The notes beneath the pieces are model-generated. The model was not told the origin of the DNA. It saw only the letters and a list, made by a program, of their open reading frames with translations, and searched no databases. A DNA stretch of 64,000 nucleotides from Limonium bicolor (Eukaryota; Streptophyta; Magnoliopsida; Caryophyllales; Plumbaginaceae). Position 1 is the stretch's first letter. Every line of letters starts with the position of its first letter. The stretch spans positions 478,195,375 to 478,259,374 of the forward strand of contig CM041776.1 of NCBI GenBank assembly GCA_023374045.1, in the 5' to 3' direction. Below are positions 33,307 through 45,823 of this stretch, piece by piece. The translations under genes and the position numbers were made by a program.

Positions 33307-33826
33307 GCAGAGCTCAGAGGTTACCTTTTAGTGATTCATTCATCAAAACTAAACGGGCTTTTAAAATTATTCATGTTGATGTATGGGGGCCTTTCAAGGT
33401 TGAAACTTATAATGGTTTTAAGCATTTTGTTTGTTTTGTTGACGATTTCACGAGAACCACGTGGGTACATCTTATAAGACAAAAGGGTGATGCTTGGGAA
33501 GCAGTTGTTAATTTTCTTAGCATAATTGAGCGACAGTTTGAGACTAAAGTTAAAGTAGTTCGATTTGACAATGCTAAGGAACTGGGCAGTTCTAATGAAG
33601 GGAAAATTTTCGTTTCTTCCAAAGGAATTGTACATCAGACTACATGTGCACAGACACCCCAACAGAATGCAGTGGTCGAGAGAAAACACAGGTATCTTCT
33701 TGAAACTGCAAGAGCTTTGTATTTCCAGTCTAATGTGCCTCTGCGATATAGGGGAGAGTGTATATTGCATGCGACATATTTGATTAACAAACTTCCAACC
33801 AAAGTTCTGGGGAATGACACCGTTTG
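33307..33826 (+). pseudogene. Copia integrase catalytic core
   Basis: Continues in frame from CYKSR across the A2 site as AQRLPFSDSF. The D-D-E residues lie in IIHVDVWGPF, VVRFDNAKE (usually RSDNGTE) and QQNAVVERKHR. RYLLETARALYFQSNVP and ATYLINKLPTKVL follow. It ends at a frameshift near 33826. Confidence 0.88.
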
Positions 33827-34218
33827 AAAGTTTATATGGGCACAAGGCGATATATGATATGATCAAGTCGTTTGGGTGTTTGTGTTACAAAACGATCATT
33901 CACAGTAGAGAATGAAAGTTTGGTCCAAGAGGACAAGCATGCATCTATCTTGGCGAAGATCCAAGGAAGAAGGGACACAAGGTTTTGGACTTAGAGACAC
34001 AAACAGTTGAGGTATGTAGAGACATCAAATTTCATGTGACTGTCTTTCCTTATTCGGGTAATACCAACGGTTGTGATTTTATTCCTCCTTCCGACCAACG
34101 TAATGCTCATGCGGATGTATATCATGCTATACTTGGTGACGACCGTGTGAACGAGACAGCTGCACGTGAAGATCTGTCCACGGCTGATGATTCTGTTGCT
34201 CGCAATTCACCAGTCTGA
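33827..34218 (+). pseudogene. Copia integrase C-terminal region
   Basis: Reads TPFESLYGHKAIYDMIKSFG and CLCY in one frame, a TGA near 33913, then GQACIYLGEDPRKKGHKVLD and KFHVTVFPYSG, the usual end of copia integrase. A stop follows at about 34216. Confidence 0.8.
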
Positions 34219-34932
34219 CGGTCACAACGAACAAGTCATAAGCCAAGTTATTTAAAAGACTATGTTTGTACTTCTGTTTTCCAAGAAGTATTGGATGAGC
34301 GGGTTTATAGAGACAATGGAACTTCTACTAATCTTATCGGTGGTTGCGACAGTCTCACAAACATCAAACCTGTCACTTGCACGACTTTACTTTCTAGCAC
34401 TCAGGTCGGTTCGGCTTTAGACATGAAAGAGCCTAATACTTACAAAGAAGCCTCACAACATACACATTGGCAGCGGGCTATGAAGGAAGAATTGCAGGCA
34501 CTAAGAAAAATAACACGTGGATGTTGTAACCTTGCCACGTGGAAAGAAGGTGATAGGTTGCAAGTGGGTTTATAAGATCAAGCTGAAGTCTGATGGTACT
34601 CTGAAGAGGTATAAGGCCCGATTGGTTGCAAAGGGATTTACGCAGCGCCATGGCCTGGATTATAATGAGACTTTCTCTCCTGCTGTCAAGCTCATAACAA
34701 TACGTACTCTTGTTGTCGTGGCTCTGCACAAAGGGCGGTACATTAATCAGCTTGATGTGAACAATGCTTTCCTACATGGAGACCTTGATGAAGAGGTGTT
34801 TATGCGAATTCCTGATGGTCTTGAGGTTGATGGGAATAACAAGGCTTGATTGCTTAAGAAGTCTTTGTATGGGCTTAAGCAGGCTTCGAGGCAATGGTTT
34901 TCTAAACTCTCAAGTTTTCTCCAGACTTTGGG
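34219..34932 (+). pseudogene. Copia reverse transcriptase, truncated
   Basis: After a spacer (EVLDERVYRDNG) come EPNTYKEASQHTHWQRAMKEE, then, past a one-base frame change near 34543, [57 protein letters not shown] and, after a TGA at about 34848, KKSLYGLKQASRQWF. The sequence stops before the YVDD active-site box because LTR D is inserted at 34933. Confidence 0.88.
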
Positions 34933-36777
34933 TGAAATACCCCAAAACTAGATATGGTGTTTATATGATAAAATAAGATTTAAGAAGTCTAAATAATGCC
35001 TTAGAAAAATTAGGAAATAATTTAAGCCAAAGAAAACACAAGGAAACACTATAAGAGCAATTTAAGCAAAAATGTGCTCTAAGCTTGGAGTAACTTGGGT
35101 GAGCACCCAAATATCATTCTTAGACCTTATTAATATCCTAATGGTCATGTTAAATCAATTACCAAAGGAAACCAAGCTCAAAAACAGTTAACACAAATTG
35201 TGCTTAAGGACTCTTAAAGCACATTTTTGAAAAATTGTCTTAGAAAGGGGTATTAAGTGGCTAAATGCCCATGACTACTCCTTAATCAACTTGTGTACTA
35301 CTTAGTATCACATTAGGAAGTCTAAATCAATGGGAAATCAAAAATTTCATAAATATGTGCACTAGTTTGTGAATAGTAACCAAATAGTGCCTAGTTTAGT
35401 CTTTAGTCAACTAAGTGTAATTAAGTGGTCAAACAAGACCATGACTAGCCTTAATTATACGGGGGCCGGTTTTCTAAGAGGGTGAGTCATCACATGGATA
35501 AGTAAGTTAGTAAAATAAGAGGGAAAAGTAACAAGTTACTATTTGCTTTTGAAACAAATATCTCATTTAAGCTACCTCTCTCCTCCTTTCTTCATTCTTT
35601 CTTCTTCTTCACCGATTTCTCCTGCTCTCTTTCTTCTTCATTCACGTAGAAGACAACCCCATGCTAGCTTCCTCTTCACTTGCTTGCCAAACACTCATCT
35701 TAGCTCCAAAATCAAAACTAAGCATATATTCTTCTTAGTTAGCTCAAGCTCTTTCTTCCTATCCTTTCTAATCTCCGAGAGCTTCAATTTGGTGCCAAGC
35801 CAAACCGCCATTAGAGGAGGAAATACAAGCTTGAGGAGTCCATTAGCTTCTCCATTCTCTTAAGGTAAAGAATATGTAAGAAAAACTAGGTTTCCATCAC
35901 TTCTTCACATGTCCGAAAATTACTATTCATGGGGCTTCATTTTTATGCCTTGTTCTAGCTTGTTTTCTATTCTCCAAGGGCTATAGGAGGTCCTTCTTGA
36001 TTCATATCCAAGCTTGACTTGAGACTTCAAGGTAAAATATTCAATTCAATACCTTAAAACACATTTTTAACCTAAGTTTTACTCCTTAAGGTTAGTGCAG
36101 TGTTTAGCACTCATTGGAGTCATTGGATATTGATTAGAACATTGGAAAGGAGAGATAGATTGGTGACCGAGATTGTCCAAGGAAAAATCTAAGGAGGAAA
36201 GTTGGTGGTGCTTGTAAAAGGACAAGGTAAATTGCTTACCTTAAGGTGTTTTATTGTTTAAGGGATGGGATTTAGATATATGACAAGTTTAGTGTAGAGT
36301 TTACATTAAGTAAGGGGTTATCAAACCTAGGAGAAAGAACATTTTTATATTGAGAACTTGTGACTAAGGAGCAAATGAGAAAGGAGATAGTTAAACAATG
36401 CCAAGGTGAATTATAAGAACATTTATATTACAATGGGCCTTGTTGTGTGTATTTGCAGGTCAAGGCTATATATTGAGGAAATTCAGTGTTTAAGATTTAT
36501 GCATTTAAGTGCCTAAGAGCCAAGTCATTTAAAGGCCTAAGTGCCAAACAATTTAAATTTATGCACTATATTGTGAGGTAGTGTAGTTTGGGTGTATATT
36601 GTGAGTTAAGATGGTGTAAAGAGAATTGAAGTGTTCATGGTTGTTTGATAGTGAAAAACTAAGTGTTTGGGTGTAGCAATATACTAGGGAACCTATGTCA
36701 AAATTTGGTGAAGAAACTTGGTGTTTAAGATGTTCTAAGGAGATAATATGACTAAGGAAGTGCTAGAAAACTTTAGG
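34933..36777 (+). mobile_element. LTR D, type B giant LTR, 5' part
   Basis: Starts TGAAATACCCCAAAAC and follows solo LTR B1 for 1.85 kb (promoter region, CT-rich leader, donors with GT at 35865, 36032 and 36227). It is then interrupted at 36778 by the minus-oriented gag-only array, before reaching its hairpin array. The left flank TTGGG (34928-34932) is the candidate TSD; the partner lies beyond the window. Confidence 0.85.
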
Positions 36778-37165
36778 TGTAACACCCCTCTCCATAATCA
36801 CGATATAATCCCTCACGTAGCAATAATTAAAACGTCTCGCAGCGGAAAATAAACAACAATTGCAAAACTCACTCGGGTGTCACCGGCCATTACTCGCCCA
36901 TGCGAGCAACGTAGCCAAACTACATCCAACTTCCAAAATAAACAAACTGCTAACCACAGTGATAACGAGAAACTCCTATACATCATACTAAATCCATAAA
37001 TCATAAACATCGACAAGTGAGCGTCTACCCAAACCTGAATATACACAACCTCACCATATTACAATTCACCATCCTCAGTGCTACACAACATCTCCATGTA
37101 TAGTAGCAAAAGCAAAACTCCAATTACTCTGTACCTGCTCTTCAGCTCCGACATTGATCAACAAC

Positions 37166-37198
37166 CTGTAATGGTGTAGTATCAGCGATAGACGCTGA
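37166..37198 (-). promoter_or_regulatory. Late hairpin and acceptor-like site of LTR1
   Basis: The hairpin TCAGCGATAGACGCTGA (37182-37198) precedes, on the minus strand, CATTACAG|GTTG (CAG ending at 37166). It is conserved in LTR2 (47377-47393) and, with one change, in LTR3 (62952-62968). Position and order match the modules of A1, A2 and B1. Confidence 0.55.
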
Positions 37199-40100
37199 GT
37201 ATGCCGGGCCTGGACCCTAATGGTCACTTGTCATTTTAACCATCTTATTATTAGGTCGGTTTCATGCTTTACCATTTTACAGTTATAACAATACTGTAAC
37301 AAACCTGTATAATACACATATTCATCCATCCAAATACTCATAGACATTCAACCATCCATCCAATCCACAATCATTTAATAACAAAATCCACAATAATATA
37401 TCGAACGTATCAAACAATAACAATATAATGTACAATGTACATTCGCCGTAGCGTACAGTGTTCATATTTAATTTACCTTAGCCTTGTAGGCTCCATCCAA
37501 CCATCAACACACAATAGAATAACCACAAGTATAACCAATGAACAACAAAGCGAAACGAGAATAATAAACAAGTATCAAGTCTCGTCCATGGTATTGTTCG
37601 CCACTGTATAAGTCTCAATTGTTTTAGTTGTTCAGTTATACCTAGTGACAATGTCTCGTTAAAACGACATGTCTCTAGTTACCCATATATTATGGCGGGT
37701 CACCCACGGCAGTAGCCACTCCAACGGTAGAGTCTCCGACCAACGAGCCATTCTAGCTCACGGGAAATTTTCTTGATACTTACGGACCCGTACGCGGACA
37801 TCCTGGTATCGTTTTTGTGATCACAGCGCGCACCAAGAGCCACATCCTCTTGGCTTTACTTCCATTCCATTAATTAATTAATTATACCATCGCATCGCAT
37901 TACCAAATTTTCTAACACAGCAGACTAAGGTCATTAGTCCAATCCGGAGTCTGTAAACTCGGGATCCAGTGCTAGATACAAGAGCGGCGTATAGAAAGGC
38001 CAATGCTCCGTATAAAAGTCTCAGATAATATGTATATGTTATTATCATAGTGCTACAACGTTTTACTTACGTTCCTTATATTTCATATAAGATAGCACCA
38101 TAGTCGCTAGTTCGTTTTATATATATAGGTTCATATATACGAACCAATACTGTTAACTCAACAACAGTAAATAATAAGCAGCTATAATATACAATTCATG
38201 CATATTAATTAACACATTCAGACAAACAATCTTATCACAGATCACACAGAAGTCTGAACTGAGGAAGTCCTCGGAGACAATCAGAGACTCATAACAACAT
38301 ACAAGTTATATCAACCAAATCCGAGCCCAAGGAGCAACCTTAGGACAACTCGGATCAAACCCCTTTACATACCGTTCACCCTGATTGTATTACGGTGGAG
38401 TATGAATCAGCAAGATCCTATGCTCCGTGTAGTCCGCTAGCTCGTCGAGCGTCTTGTCAGAAGTACAATCTAAACGGTAATAAACTATAAGTCAGTCTCC
38501 ATGACTAACTACATCCGGTATTTCCGAATAAGTAACCCCGACAGTTCACCCCTGTTTTCTACAGTTGTTCGTTACGGGTTTCTCTAAAACAGTCGGTTTT
38601 GTTACTTAAACGCGTACGTCATAACATTTCAACTGTTAAGTTTAATTCGTTGTATTTCTTTTTAATCTTGTCCACCATCTAGCTTAGGTACATATCCTAT
38701 AGTTGCATGTATTCATGCATGATTGTAGTACATTATTTTTTTTTGTATTGTATCCAAAACTCATAACTTATAGTTCATAACTATATATATATTTTTTTAA
38801 ATAACCACCACCATTAAATCATATGGTTTCCAACCAATATCTATATCCACCTTATATACATTATCCTTGTGCATGTATATATTTACCACGTAGGTAATTC
38901 CCATGAGTTTAATAGACTCTTATATCATATGTTACATTTTATCATCTTATGTTAGATGATTATTCCCATTAGTTGTATTGTATTGTACAACTTATATTAA
39001 GATTGTTATCCTAATATTATGTAACATTTTATGTTGTACATTTACAACTCCTAAGGTTTATTCCATAAATACCTTAGTTTATAAATCCCATTCATTTATA
39101 GTTTGTCACATTATTTTATGTGAGTACCCTTCCTTATATTAATTCCATCTAAATTGTTATAACATTTATAACATTATAGACCTTAGTCTAAAATTCATTT
39201 TCCAACTCTTATTAACTCGGTATAGCCCTTAACTTTATTTAAATTCCGTTTGACCACATAACATCATGTAATGTTATACCATATTCTAATATCATTTGAC
39301 ATGATATTCTTATTTCCTTTAATTAATAACCTATGGTTTTTATACCAAACTATTTATTATTGCCGCATGGGCACCATATCAAAACCATATTCCTTTTCAT
39401 AAATCATAGTTTCCTTTATTTACAAAATCACCCCTTAATTTATACCATGTTATATATTCCATTTAATATAACATTTCTAACTTATAAAAAGGGTATAACC
39501 TATGGTTATTTTTTTATAAATTCCGAACAGCCCTTGTGCTATTCTATAATTGCCATTTGGCCCTATTTATAACATATAGTTTACCATATCATTAAAACTA
39601 TATTTTATACACATAACTTATTAAATTCTCTTAATAATTCTAAAAATCACCAAATTCCACCAAAGGGTTATAATTATCCTTATTAACCCATATACTTTCG
39701 ATATTTACCATTCCACCATCTATTTTTCTCCAAAGTGTCATAATGACATAATAACTATATATTATACATATATAGTTCATTTTAATTCCAAAATCCATCA
39801 AATAAATTCCTAAAAATTCCTAATAGCCCATGGGTGTTTAAAATACCATTTTACACCCTTTATTTTCGGTAATACATATTTACCACATATGTTATGAAAA
39901 TATTACCTTAAGATACTTATCTTATTATAACACCTTAAATAAGTTATCTAACTTATTTATTTTGGTCAAAACCTAGCATATGGTCAAGGTTGACCTCCTT
40001 AATATTTCCTTGACTATTAATTTCCTTTATTCACGGTTTGTACCCATACTTTTCAAAAATTACCATTTAACCCCAAAACTTCATAAAATCTTATAAACTT

Positions 40101-41760
40101 TATTTTAACTCCTTTTTACTTCTAATTTTCGGCCTTATCATTCTAAAGCCCCCAAATTTAATTTAATTACACCATAACCCCTCATTCTTTTCGGTAATTA
40201 TCTTTCACCACTTAAACTTACTTAAAAGCTTGTAAATGCATAAATAAAATGGCCTAAAATACATGGCCTTATTACAAACATTGTCTTGCAAAATAAATTA
40301 CACATAAATGTCCCAAAAATACATATAGATTTCGGCCTCACCACACACCTTTTATTTATTTACCAAACTTCCACATAATGTCTTAAATTTGACAATTATG
40401 CTTGTTTAACTAGTTATAAAATTTATTAAACCATTCCTTAAACATTTTAAGGTCAAACAAGACCTTATTTTTCTTCTTCACTCACGGCAATAATATTAGA
40501 GATAGCTTAGAACATTTTAACTTAGCAAAGTTAATGTTTAAGTGATTTATACCTTGATTTAGCTTAGGTAAATCCTTGTTTGGATTCGCCACCTTAAGGA
40601 GAATTTCTCCAAAGCTTCTCTTACATGTTTTCAAACAGAAAACAAGGCCTAGTTAGTCTCCAAGCAAGATCTAACCATAAGAAGTAATTTAAGTCATGAA
40701 AATCATGGATTTTTACCTTAGATCTTCAAGCTTGACATAGATCTACTTCGGCCCTATTTTTCCAGAAGAGAAAGAGTATCAAAACACTCTCAAGAACAAG
40801 GTATAAAACCGTGGTGAATTAGCTTGGAAGATAGCTAAGTTTTACCTTGTTTAAGATGCCAAAAATGGTGTTTTTGGCTTGGATCTAGCTACTCCTTGTA
40901 GATCTTGGTATACCAACTGAATCTACATGAAAAGGAGAAGAAAAAAGGCTAGGAACAAAGTTTCACAGCCGAATTTGAAGGGAATCAAAAGATATGAGCT
41001 TAAAGCACATTTTTACCTTAAATGGTCAAGACTTGAACTTTCCTCCTTAGATCTGGTTATGGCCGAAACTAACACTTCCTTTAACCTCCAAAACACTCTA
41101 CATAGATGTATAGAAAAGGTTGGAGTCTAGATCAATCGAAAAAGGAAAGAAAGATGAAGAAAATGGGCATTTTTATGCCTTAGGAGCTTACCTAGAGCAT
41201 GAACTCTCATCAATGGTGCTTGGAGTGCTTACCTACGGTTGAGAGGAAGCCAAGGAGAGAGTTTGGCCAGGAGTCCCACGGTTGGAATGGGACTAATGAG
41301 AATGAATGACCTAATTTGCTTAAAACACATTTTTTTGCATTTTTTATGATTTAAGTGACTTGGTGACTCATCACCAATTGATTGGTGTTGATAATTGAAG
41401 GGCAATTCGGTGGAGACAATGAAAGGGGCAGCCGTCCTTGATTGACAAAGGTAGGGTATGATTGATTCAAATTTGAATAAAAAATGAAGTAATATGTTAC
41501 TTTAATCTTATAAGTGAAAGATGACTCATCTTGTTTTGTCTTGTTCTTGCTTGAAGTGCCGTGTAATAAGGAGGGAAGGAGGCTCCAATGGCTGCACTCA
41601 CATGGGGGAAGCAAAAGGTGAGACAAGTTTTGTTTTTATAAGGTAAAGTTCTTTTTGTTATTTTATGCAAAAGTAAGGTGGAATAAATAATTGTCACATG
41701 GGTTTTGTCTCTTGGTCTATTAAGAGACCCTCTTCATCGATTTTGAGAGGTCCACTTCGT

Positions 41761-41800
41761 GGTCAATGGTCAACATTGACCAACTTAGTCAATGTTGACC
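41761..41800. promoter_or_regulatory. W-box cluster in LTR1
   Basis: Five TTGAC/GTCAA cores in 40 bp, including the inverted pair GGTCAACATTGACC and GTCAATGTTGACC, about 620-655 nt into the minus-strand LTR. TTGACC/T is the WRKY transcription-factor site. The same block is in LTR2 (53197-53236). A role in stress-responsive transcription is inferred. Confidence 0.5.
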
Positions 41801-42416
41801 CAAACGGGCCCCACTTTAGGGTTTTATTAATATTTTAATATTAAATTTGTAAAAATTTGTAAATTCTTGGAATTAAATTCCTAATATGATATAATATGAT
41901 ATTTTATATATTTAAAGGTAATTATAACCTTTTAGCCCATTTAAAACCAATTTAGAAGGCGATTACACAAAAACGTGCTTTAAGGAGTTTTAGTGCACAT
42001 TTTGTGTCGCAAGGTGTTTCTGGGCTTGGTTTTCTTTGACAAAGGTTTTGTTGTGTTCCTTACATGATATTTGATCATGGTATCCAATTTTATATCATTT
42101 AGAGGTCATTTGATTTTTAAGGTTCCTTAGAGCACCTTTTTGCCCTTTTTGACCTTGAAGCATGAAAGTGCTTGTTCTTTGTGTTGGAGTGTTGTCCAAG
42201 ATTGTAATATGTCTAGTAATGTGTTAATATACTTAGGACAAATTTTTAGGTCCTAGGTAATTCGTTTGGGTATTTATTTACCCTTAACAGTCAAAGGGTG
42301 CAACATCTTGTTTTGTGTTGACCGCTGTTGTTCTCAGTTGACTTTTAAGGCATGTTTAGGCCTAAATTAATGTAATTAAATATTTAATCCATGTTTAATA
42401 AATTTGGGGTATTTCA

Positions 42417-42455
42417 ATCTACCCCCCTTAAAAAGACTTCGTCCCGAAGTCTCTT
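42417..42455 (-). other. Polypurine tract and adjacent hairpin, internal 1
   Basis: The minus strand reads GACTTCGGGACGAAGTC, then TTTTTAAGGGGGGTAGAT, then the LTR. The AAGGGGGGTAGA tract abutting TGAAATACCCC is the PPT; the preceding stem GACTTCG/CGAAGTC is common before Tekay PPTs. Confidence 0.88.
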
Positions 42456-42901
42456 AATCAAGTAGGTAATTATATATATAAGTATAACTACCCATTGTTC
42501 CCATAATTATATCTTTTGATAATCTTCACACACATCGTATTGCGCTTAATATACACAGTCATCACGTTGTGGCTTATGTTCATCATAATGGATAAGGATC
42601 CATCAGCACCACCATTTCCTTCAGTTCTACTAACCCTGACAACCTCCCTGGGTGTCCATAACATTCCATTGTTCCACATTCCATATCTAATGATTCATTT
42701 CATATCTAGGCAATGCCATATGTAATCATTCTATAAAGCTATGAATACATACACAAATAGCATAAGAAAGGTACTACACACATGGTGTACATACAATCAT
42801 TCAAACAAGTTCTCATAAGATACATACCTCAAGTGTACACACACCCAAACACCAAACAACGCCACGCCCCACGTACCAACATAACCACAAAACCAATTCA
42901 C

Positions 42902-43000
42902 TGTATGCCATGCATACGAAACAATTCATGTATGCCATGCATACTAAACAAACAACCTCGTATGCCCCGCACCCACCAATTCTTTGTATGCAATGCATAC
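42902..43000. repeat. Repeated RY-type palindromes GTATGC-ATGCATAC
   Basis: TGTATGCCATGCATAC at 42902-42917 and 42929-42944, and TGTATGCAATGCATAC at 42985-43000, with a half-copy (GTATGCCCCGCAC) between. All contain ATGCAT (RY element core). Copies in internal 2 are at 54358-54458. Confidence 0.75.
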
Positions 43001-44970
43001 TAATCAAACAAAATTTAGTGCACACATGTGCACAGCCAAGAGGCTCTACCCCCTTAAAAGGGTTACGCCCCCGTACCCCACAATTACCACAGCCGCTCAA
43101 CAAGGAGCGTTGGATACTTGGCTCTCGAAGAGTTTACCAACTCGTGGATTATCCTCATATCAGAGAGACGGGTATGACTCTAGCCCTTCTGGGCACCACA
43201 ATACATAAAGGGTGAGGCACTAATCTATTTGTGCTCTCTCCCAAGTTTTTTTCTGGGGCCCACTCGCTCCGTATGAGGTGCAGACCCATGAACATATGCT
43301 CAATTTGCCTCTTTTTTTTTGCTGGGAATCCACTCGTTTGGATCACTAGCATACATCGTGTATCTTCTCTCACTGACATTCAGTTGAGATGTAATATGAC
43401 ATTGGCTACTGTTAGTACTTAGTGCTTTTGCACTGTCTTTGTAATACTAAGACGTACCAGCCTATATGTCCATAAAGGATGTTTGTCATCCATGTCTCCT
43501 GGTGGTTTTGTTCCGGAGTAACACACTGTTGTAGTTCTCTTTTTTTTTAACACACTCGTGTTGATATCCACTTTATCTTTCTGCATTCCCACTAGATTAA
43601 TAACTGCACGAGTGCAATACCAAACACTCAGTCATACAGAGTGCAGAGGCGTAACGCTCAACCTAATATCCAATGAGGCAAATAGAAAAGATGTGCGAAT
43701 TATCCAGTGAGTGGTACATTCCAAATCCACTGTTCCTTGAGCAAGGTTTCTGCTATCATATAGCTTTATCTTTTCTCCTTGCGTAGTCACACGTTTATAT
43801 CCATATCATCTGGTAGATTTCCTCTGGATTGTAATAATTTACTCGATCCTTAGGATTCTACATATTATCCGTCCCTAACGGGTTTCCTGATTTTTTTTTG
43901 GGTTCCTGTCCTTGAACTGTTTCCCTGTCTTCACTGTATACTGTCTACTGTTCTCTGTTGAAGGTTCTTGATTTCCTTAGCCCGTTGGTTTAACTGCGGC
44001 TCTTCTCGTCCATCTTCAAGGTAATCCGTCTTACTGTCCGTAGAATGGAGTTGACTACTTCTCGTGTTCCTAACACTACTTGTCTACTTGCATGGGGTAC
44101 CGTACTGATACATTACTACTTACCCGACTAACTCATAAATAAGTCTGTCAGGCCCACATGCTCCTAATGGAGTACGGTCGTCCCATGTCTCGTTTAGTAA
44201 ACTGGTAATGTCCGTCACACGGTTGTTGTGAAGTATTCTGTTGTCAGCCTCCCTCTGATGGATTTTTTTTTTTTCCTTCTTCTTCTTCCTTCTTCCTTTT
44301 TTTTGTCTTCTTTTTGCTTTGCTTTTGTTTGTGTATAGTTCATGTTATCAGTTATCCTGTAATAAGTGCTTTGCCTTAGTGGCATCCGTGGTAATTGTGC
44401 CATAGACTGGTATTATTCAACTCGGTGTAAGTAAAATCCGTGCTATATTAGCAAACTTGTTTCTCCTTTTTTTTGATCTCATTGAGTACAACACATTTTC
44501 CTTTTTCTCCCTGTTTTTTTTATCATATCTCATCCATAGTTCATATTCGTCCCTTCATCCATGTAATTGGATGTATTGTAGATGCATAATAGCTTGAGCT
44601 ACTTGGCTCTTCACTTCCCAACCATCCTCACTGACGGTGGTGCATCTACAAAGGGTAAGCTTGTCCATGAGGACTAAACATTTAGCACTGGTAGTGATTA
44701 GCATTAAATGCGGGTATACACTGCTGGTATTTGGCTAATAAGCCATGTCTGAAAATTCCTAAACAATTTAAACTGGTGTGGTTTACAGTCATAGTGGCTG
44801 TATAGTTTCCCCAGTTGCAGTGGTTGGACTAACGGTCCTTCCAACGTTGCATGGGTTTCTAATCTCATGGTTTGTATGAAAAAGTTTGAAAAACAGTTTT
44901 TTTTATAACAGGTTAAAAAGTAGTAGTTGTTGCAGTTGCATTTGCAGTAGCTGTTACTGTTGCTGTCGCT

Positions 44971-45053
44971 GCACTTGCTGTAGCAAGTGCGCAAGGCAGA
45001 TGGAAATTTCAGTAGTTTATTGTCATAGCGCTTGCAATAGCAAGTGCGCTATG
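44971..45053. repeat. Two strong hairpins in internal 1
   Basis: GCACTTGC-TGTA-GCAAGTGC (44971-44990, perfect 8-bp stem) and CATAGCGCTTGC-AATA-GCAAGTGCGCTATG (45024-45053, 12-bp stem with a 2-nt bulge). Each is followed by GCARRTGGAAATT, so the hairpin with its flank is duplicated about 55 nt apart. Confidence 0.75.
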
Positions 45054-45341
45054 CAGGTGGAAATTCTGGTTCAGTAATTCCCGGTCTCATTGACTCTTCG
45101 TCATTTGAGTATTGCTACATGATAATGTAAGCATTAACATTCTGTTCATATATATATTTCCGTCAAGGTTTAAAGCTTACTGGTACTGAGTACACATAAT
45201 CTTATAAGTCATACACAAATGGCGAGTGGTCCCCGACACACTCCCATATACTAATAACATAAGTCTGTTTAACATTCAAGGTAAGTACATAACAAAGTAA
45301 GTAAACAAAGTCTTCCACCGGGTCTCATGGAGTTAGGGTAC

Positions 45342-45619
45342 TCATGCCCTATCTACTCCCTTGCCTTTATAGGCTCCAGCATCAGTAGATGTCTGGCCAT
45401 CCTGACCGCCTCGTGGTACTCCAGATCCTCCAGCTGAGGTCTTTTGAGTATTCTTGGGTGGCCTGTAATTACGGCTCTCTGGATTCATCCAGCACTCGAA
45501 TTCCCTATGGCCCTCTTTGTGGTAGCACCGACACTCGACTTTGCGGCCTTCGCAGTCGACCCCAGGATGGTCTTTCCCACAACACTTACAGTAAAAGTGG
45601 CGCTGGGGCTGTCCGGTGC
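45342..45619 (-). pseudogene. Gag exon 4 of the gag-only element, copy 1 (zinc knuckles)
   Basis: Reads RHFYCKCCGKDHPGVDC (intact C-x2-C-x4-H-x4-C) and CRCYHKEGHREFEC, where the second Cys of knuckle 2 is Tyr. A Gly/Ser/Gln-rich tail ends at a TGA (45342-45344). The in-frame link to exon 3 requires removal of an 85-nt intron whose acceptor AG is mutated to AT here (45620-45621). Confidence 0.75.
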
Positions 45620-45704
45620 ATGATGGTAGTATTTAAGTTTAAGTTAAAATCTGGCGGTATAAAGGTTAAGGTTACAATTTAATTTAAGAGGTAGGTGTTC
45701 TCAC
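45620..45704 (-). other. Putative intron 3 of gag, copy 1
   Basis: 85 nt, AT-rich, donor AAGG|GTGAGAAC and acceptor position ATCAT in place of ATCAG. The copy-2 counterpart has the same length and an intact AG. Removal keeps the gag frame across PPKG and GQPQRHF. Confidence 0.6.
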
Positions 45705-45823
45705 CCTTAGGAGGTGCGGATCTCAGAGGCTTAGCATCTATAGCTGGGCCGGTCAACCGAAGGACAGGCTCTTTTCCCTTTGTTTCCTGGTGACCCTGCT
45801 GCCCTTTCTTTTTAAAGAATTTC
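45705..45823 (-). pseudogene. Gag exon 3, copy 1
   Basis: 119 nt encoding a Lys-rich stretch (FFKKKGQQGHQETKGK), then LTGPAIDAKPLRSAPPK, linker sequence between the gag capsid part and the zinc knuckles. Open only in the frame set by exons 2 and 4. Confidence 0.65.

Larger units (their letters stand above)
22319..34932 (+). mobile_element. Decayed Ty1/copia retrotransposon, split by giant solo LTRs A1 and A2 and truncated by LTR D
   Basis: Order: LTR, PBS, gag (22641-22813 and 27223-28237), protease and pre-integrase (28238-28837), integrase (33307-34218), reverse transcriptase start (34219-34932). Integrase before RT is the copia order. Excising A1 and A2 with one TSD copy each rejoins the reading frame precisely. 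Internal stops and frameshifts show it is dead. The Cys-rich gag insert (KCSCNKCSC) suggests an Ivana/Oryco-like lineage, unproven. Confidence 0.9.
36778..42416 (-). repeat. LTR1 of the gag-only array (5.6 kb)
   Basis: Plus strand TGTAACACCCC to GGGGTATTTCA, next to a PPT at 42417. It matches LTR2 after removal of solo LTR E and allowing a 325-bp deletion in LTR2. Donor-like AAG|GTAAA sites on the minus strand lie at 41016, 40846, 40716 and 40552. The late hairpin plus acceptor module is at 37166-37198. Confidence 0.9.
42456..45341 (-). other. Non-coding 3' part of internal 1
   Basis: About 2.9 kb between the gag stop and the PPT. This is where a full element would carry pol, but no PR, RT, RNase H or integrase motif is visible on either strand, only short ORFs. 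It contains the GTATGC palindromes (42902-43000), many T-runs on the plus strand and two strong hairpins (44971-45053). Confidence 0.7.

Noticed and set aside
33336..33866. 176-aa minus-strand ORF
   Set aside because: Antisense shadow of the copia integrase.
42782..43215. ORFs of 73-101 aa, also in the second copy at 54233-54676
   Set aside because: They lie on the strand opposite to gag, with different frames and boundaries in the two copies; composition follows the GTATGC palindromes. Not conserved as protein.
44704..45077. Cys-rich ORFs (SSSCCSCICSSCYCCC type) on both strands
   Set aside because: Caused by GCA/TGC-rich hairpin repeats; not a metal-binding protein.
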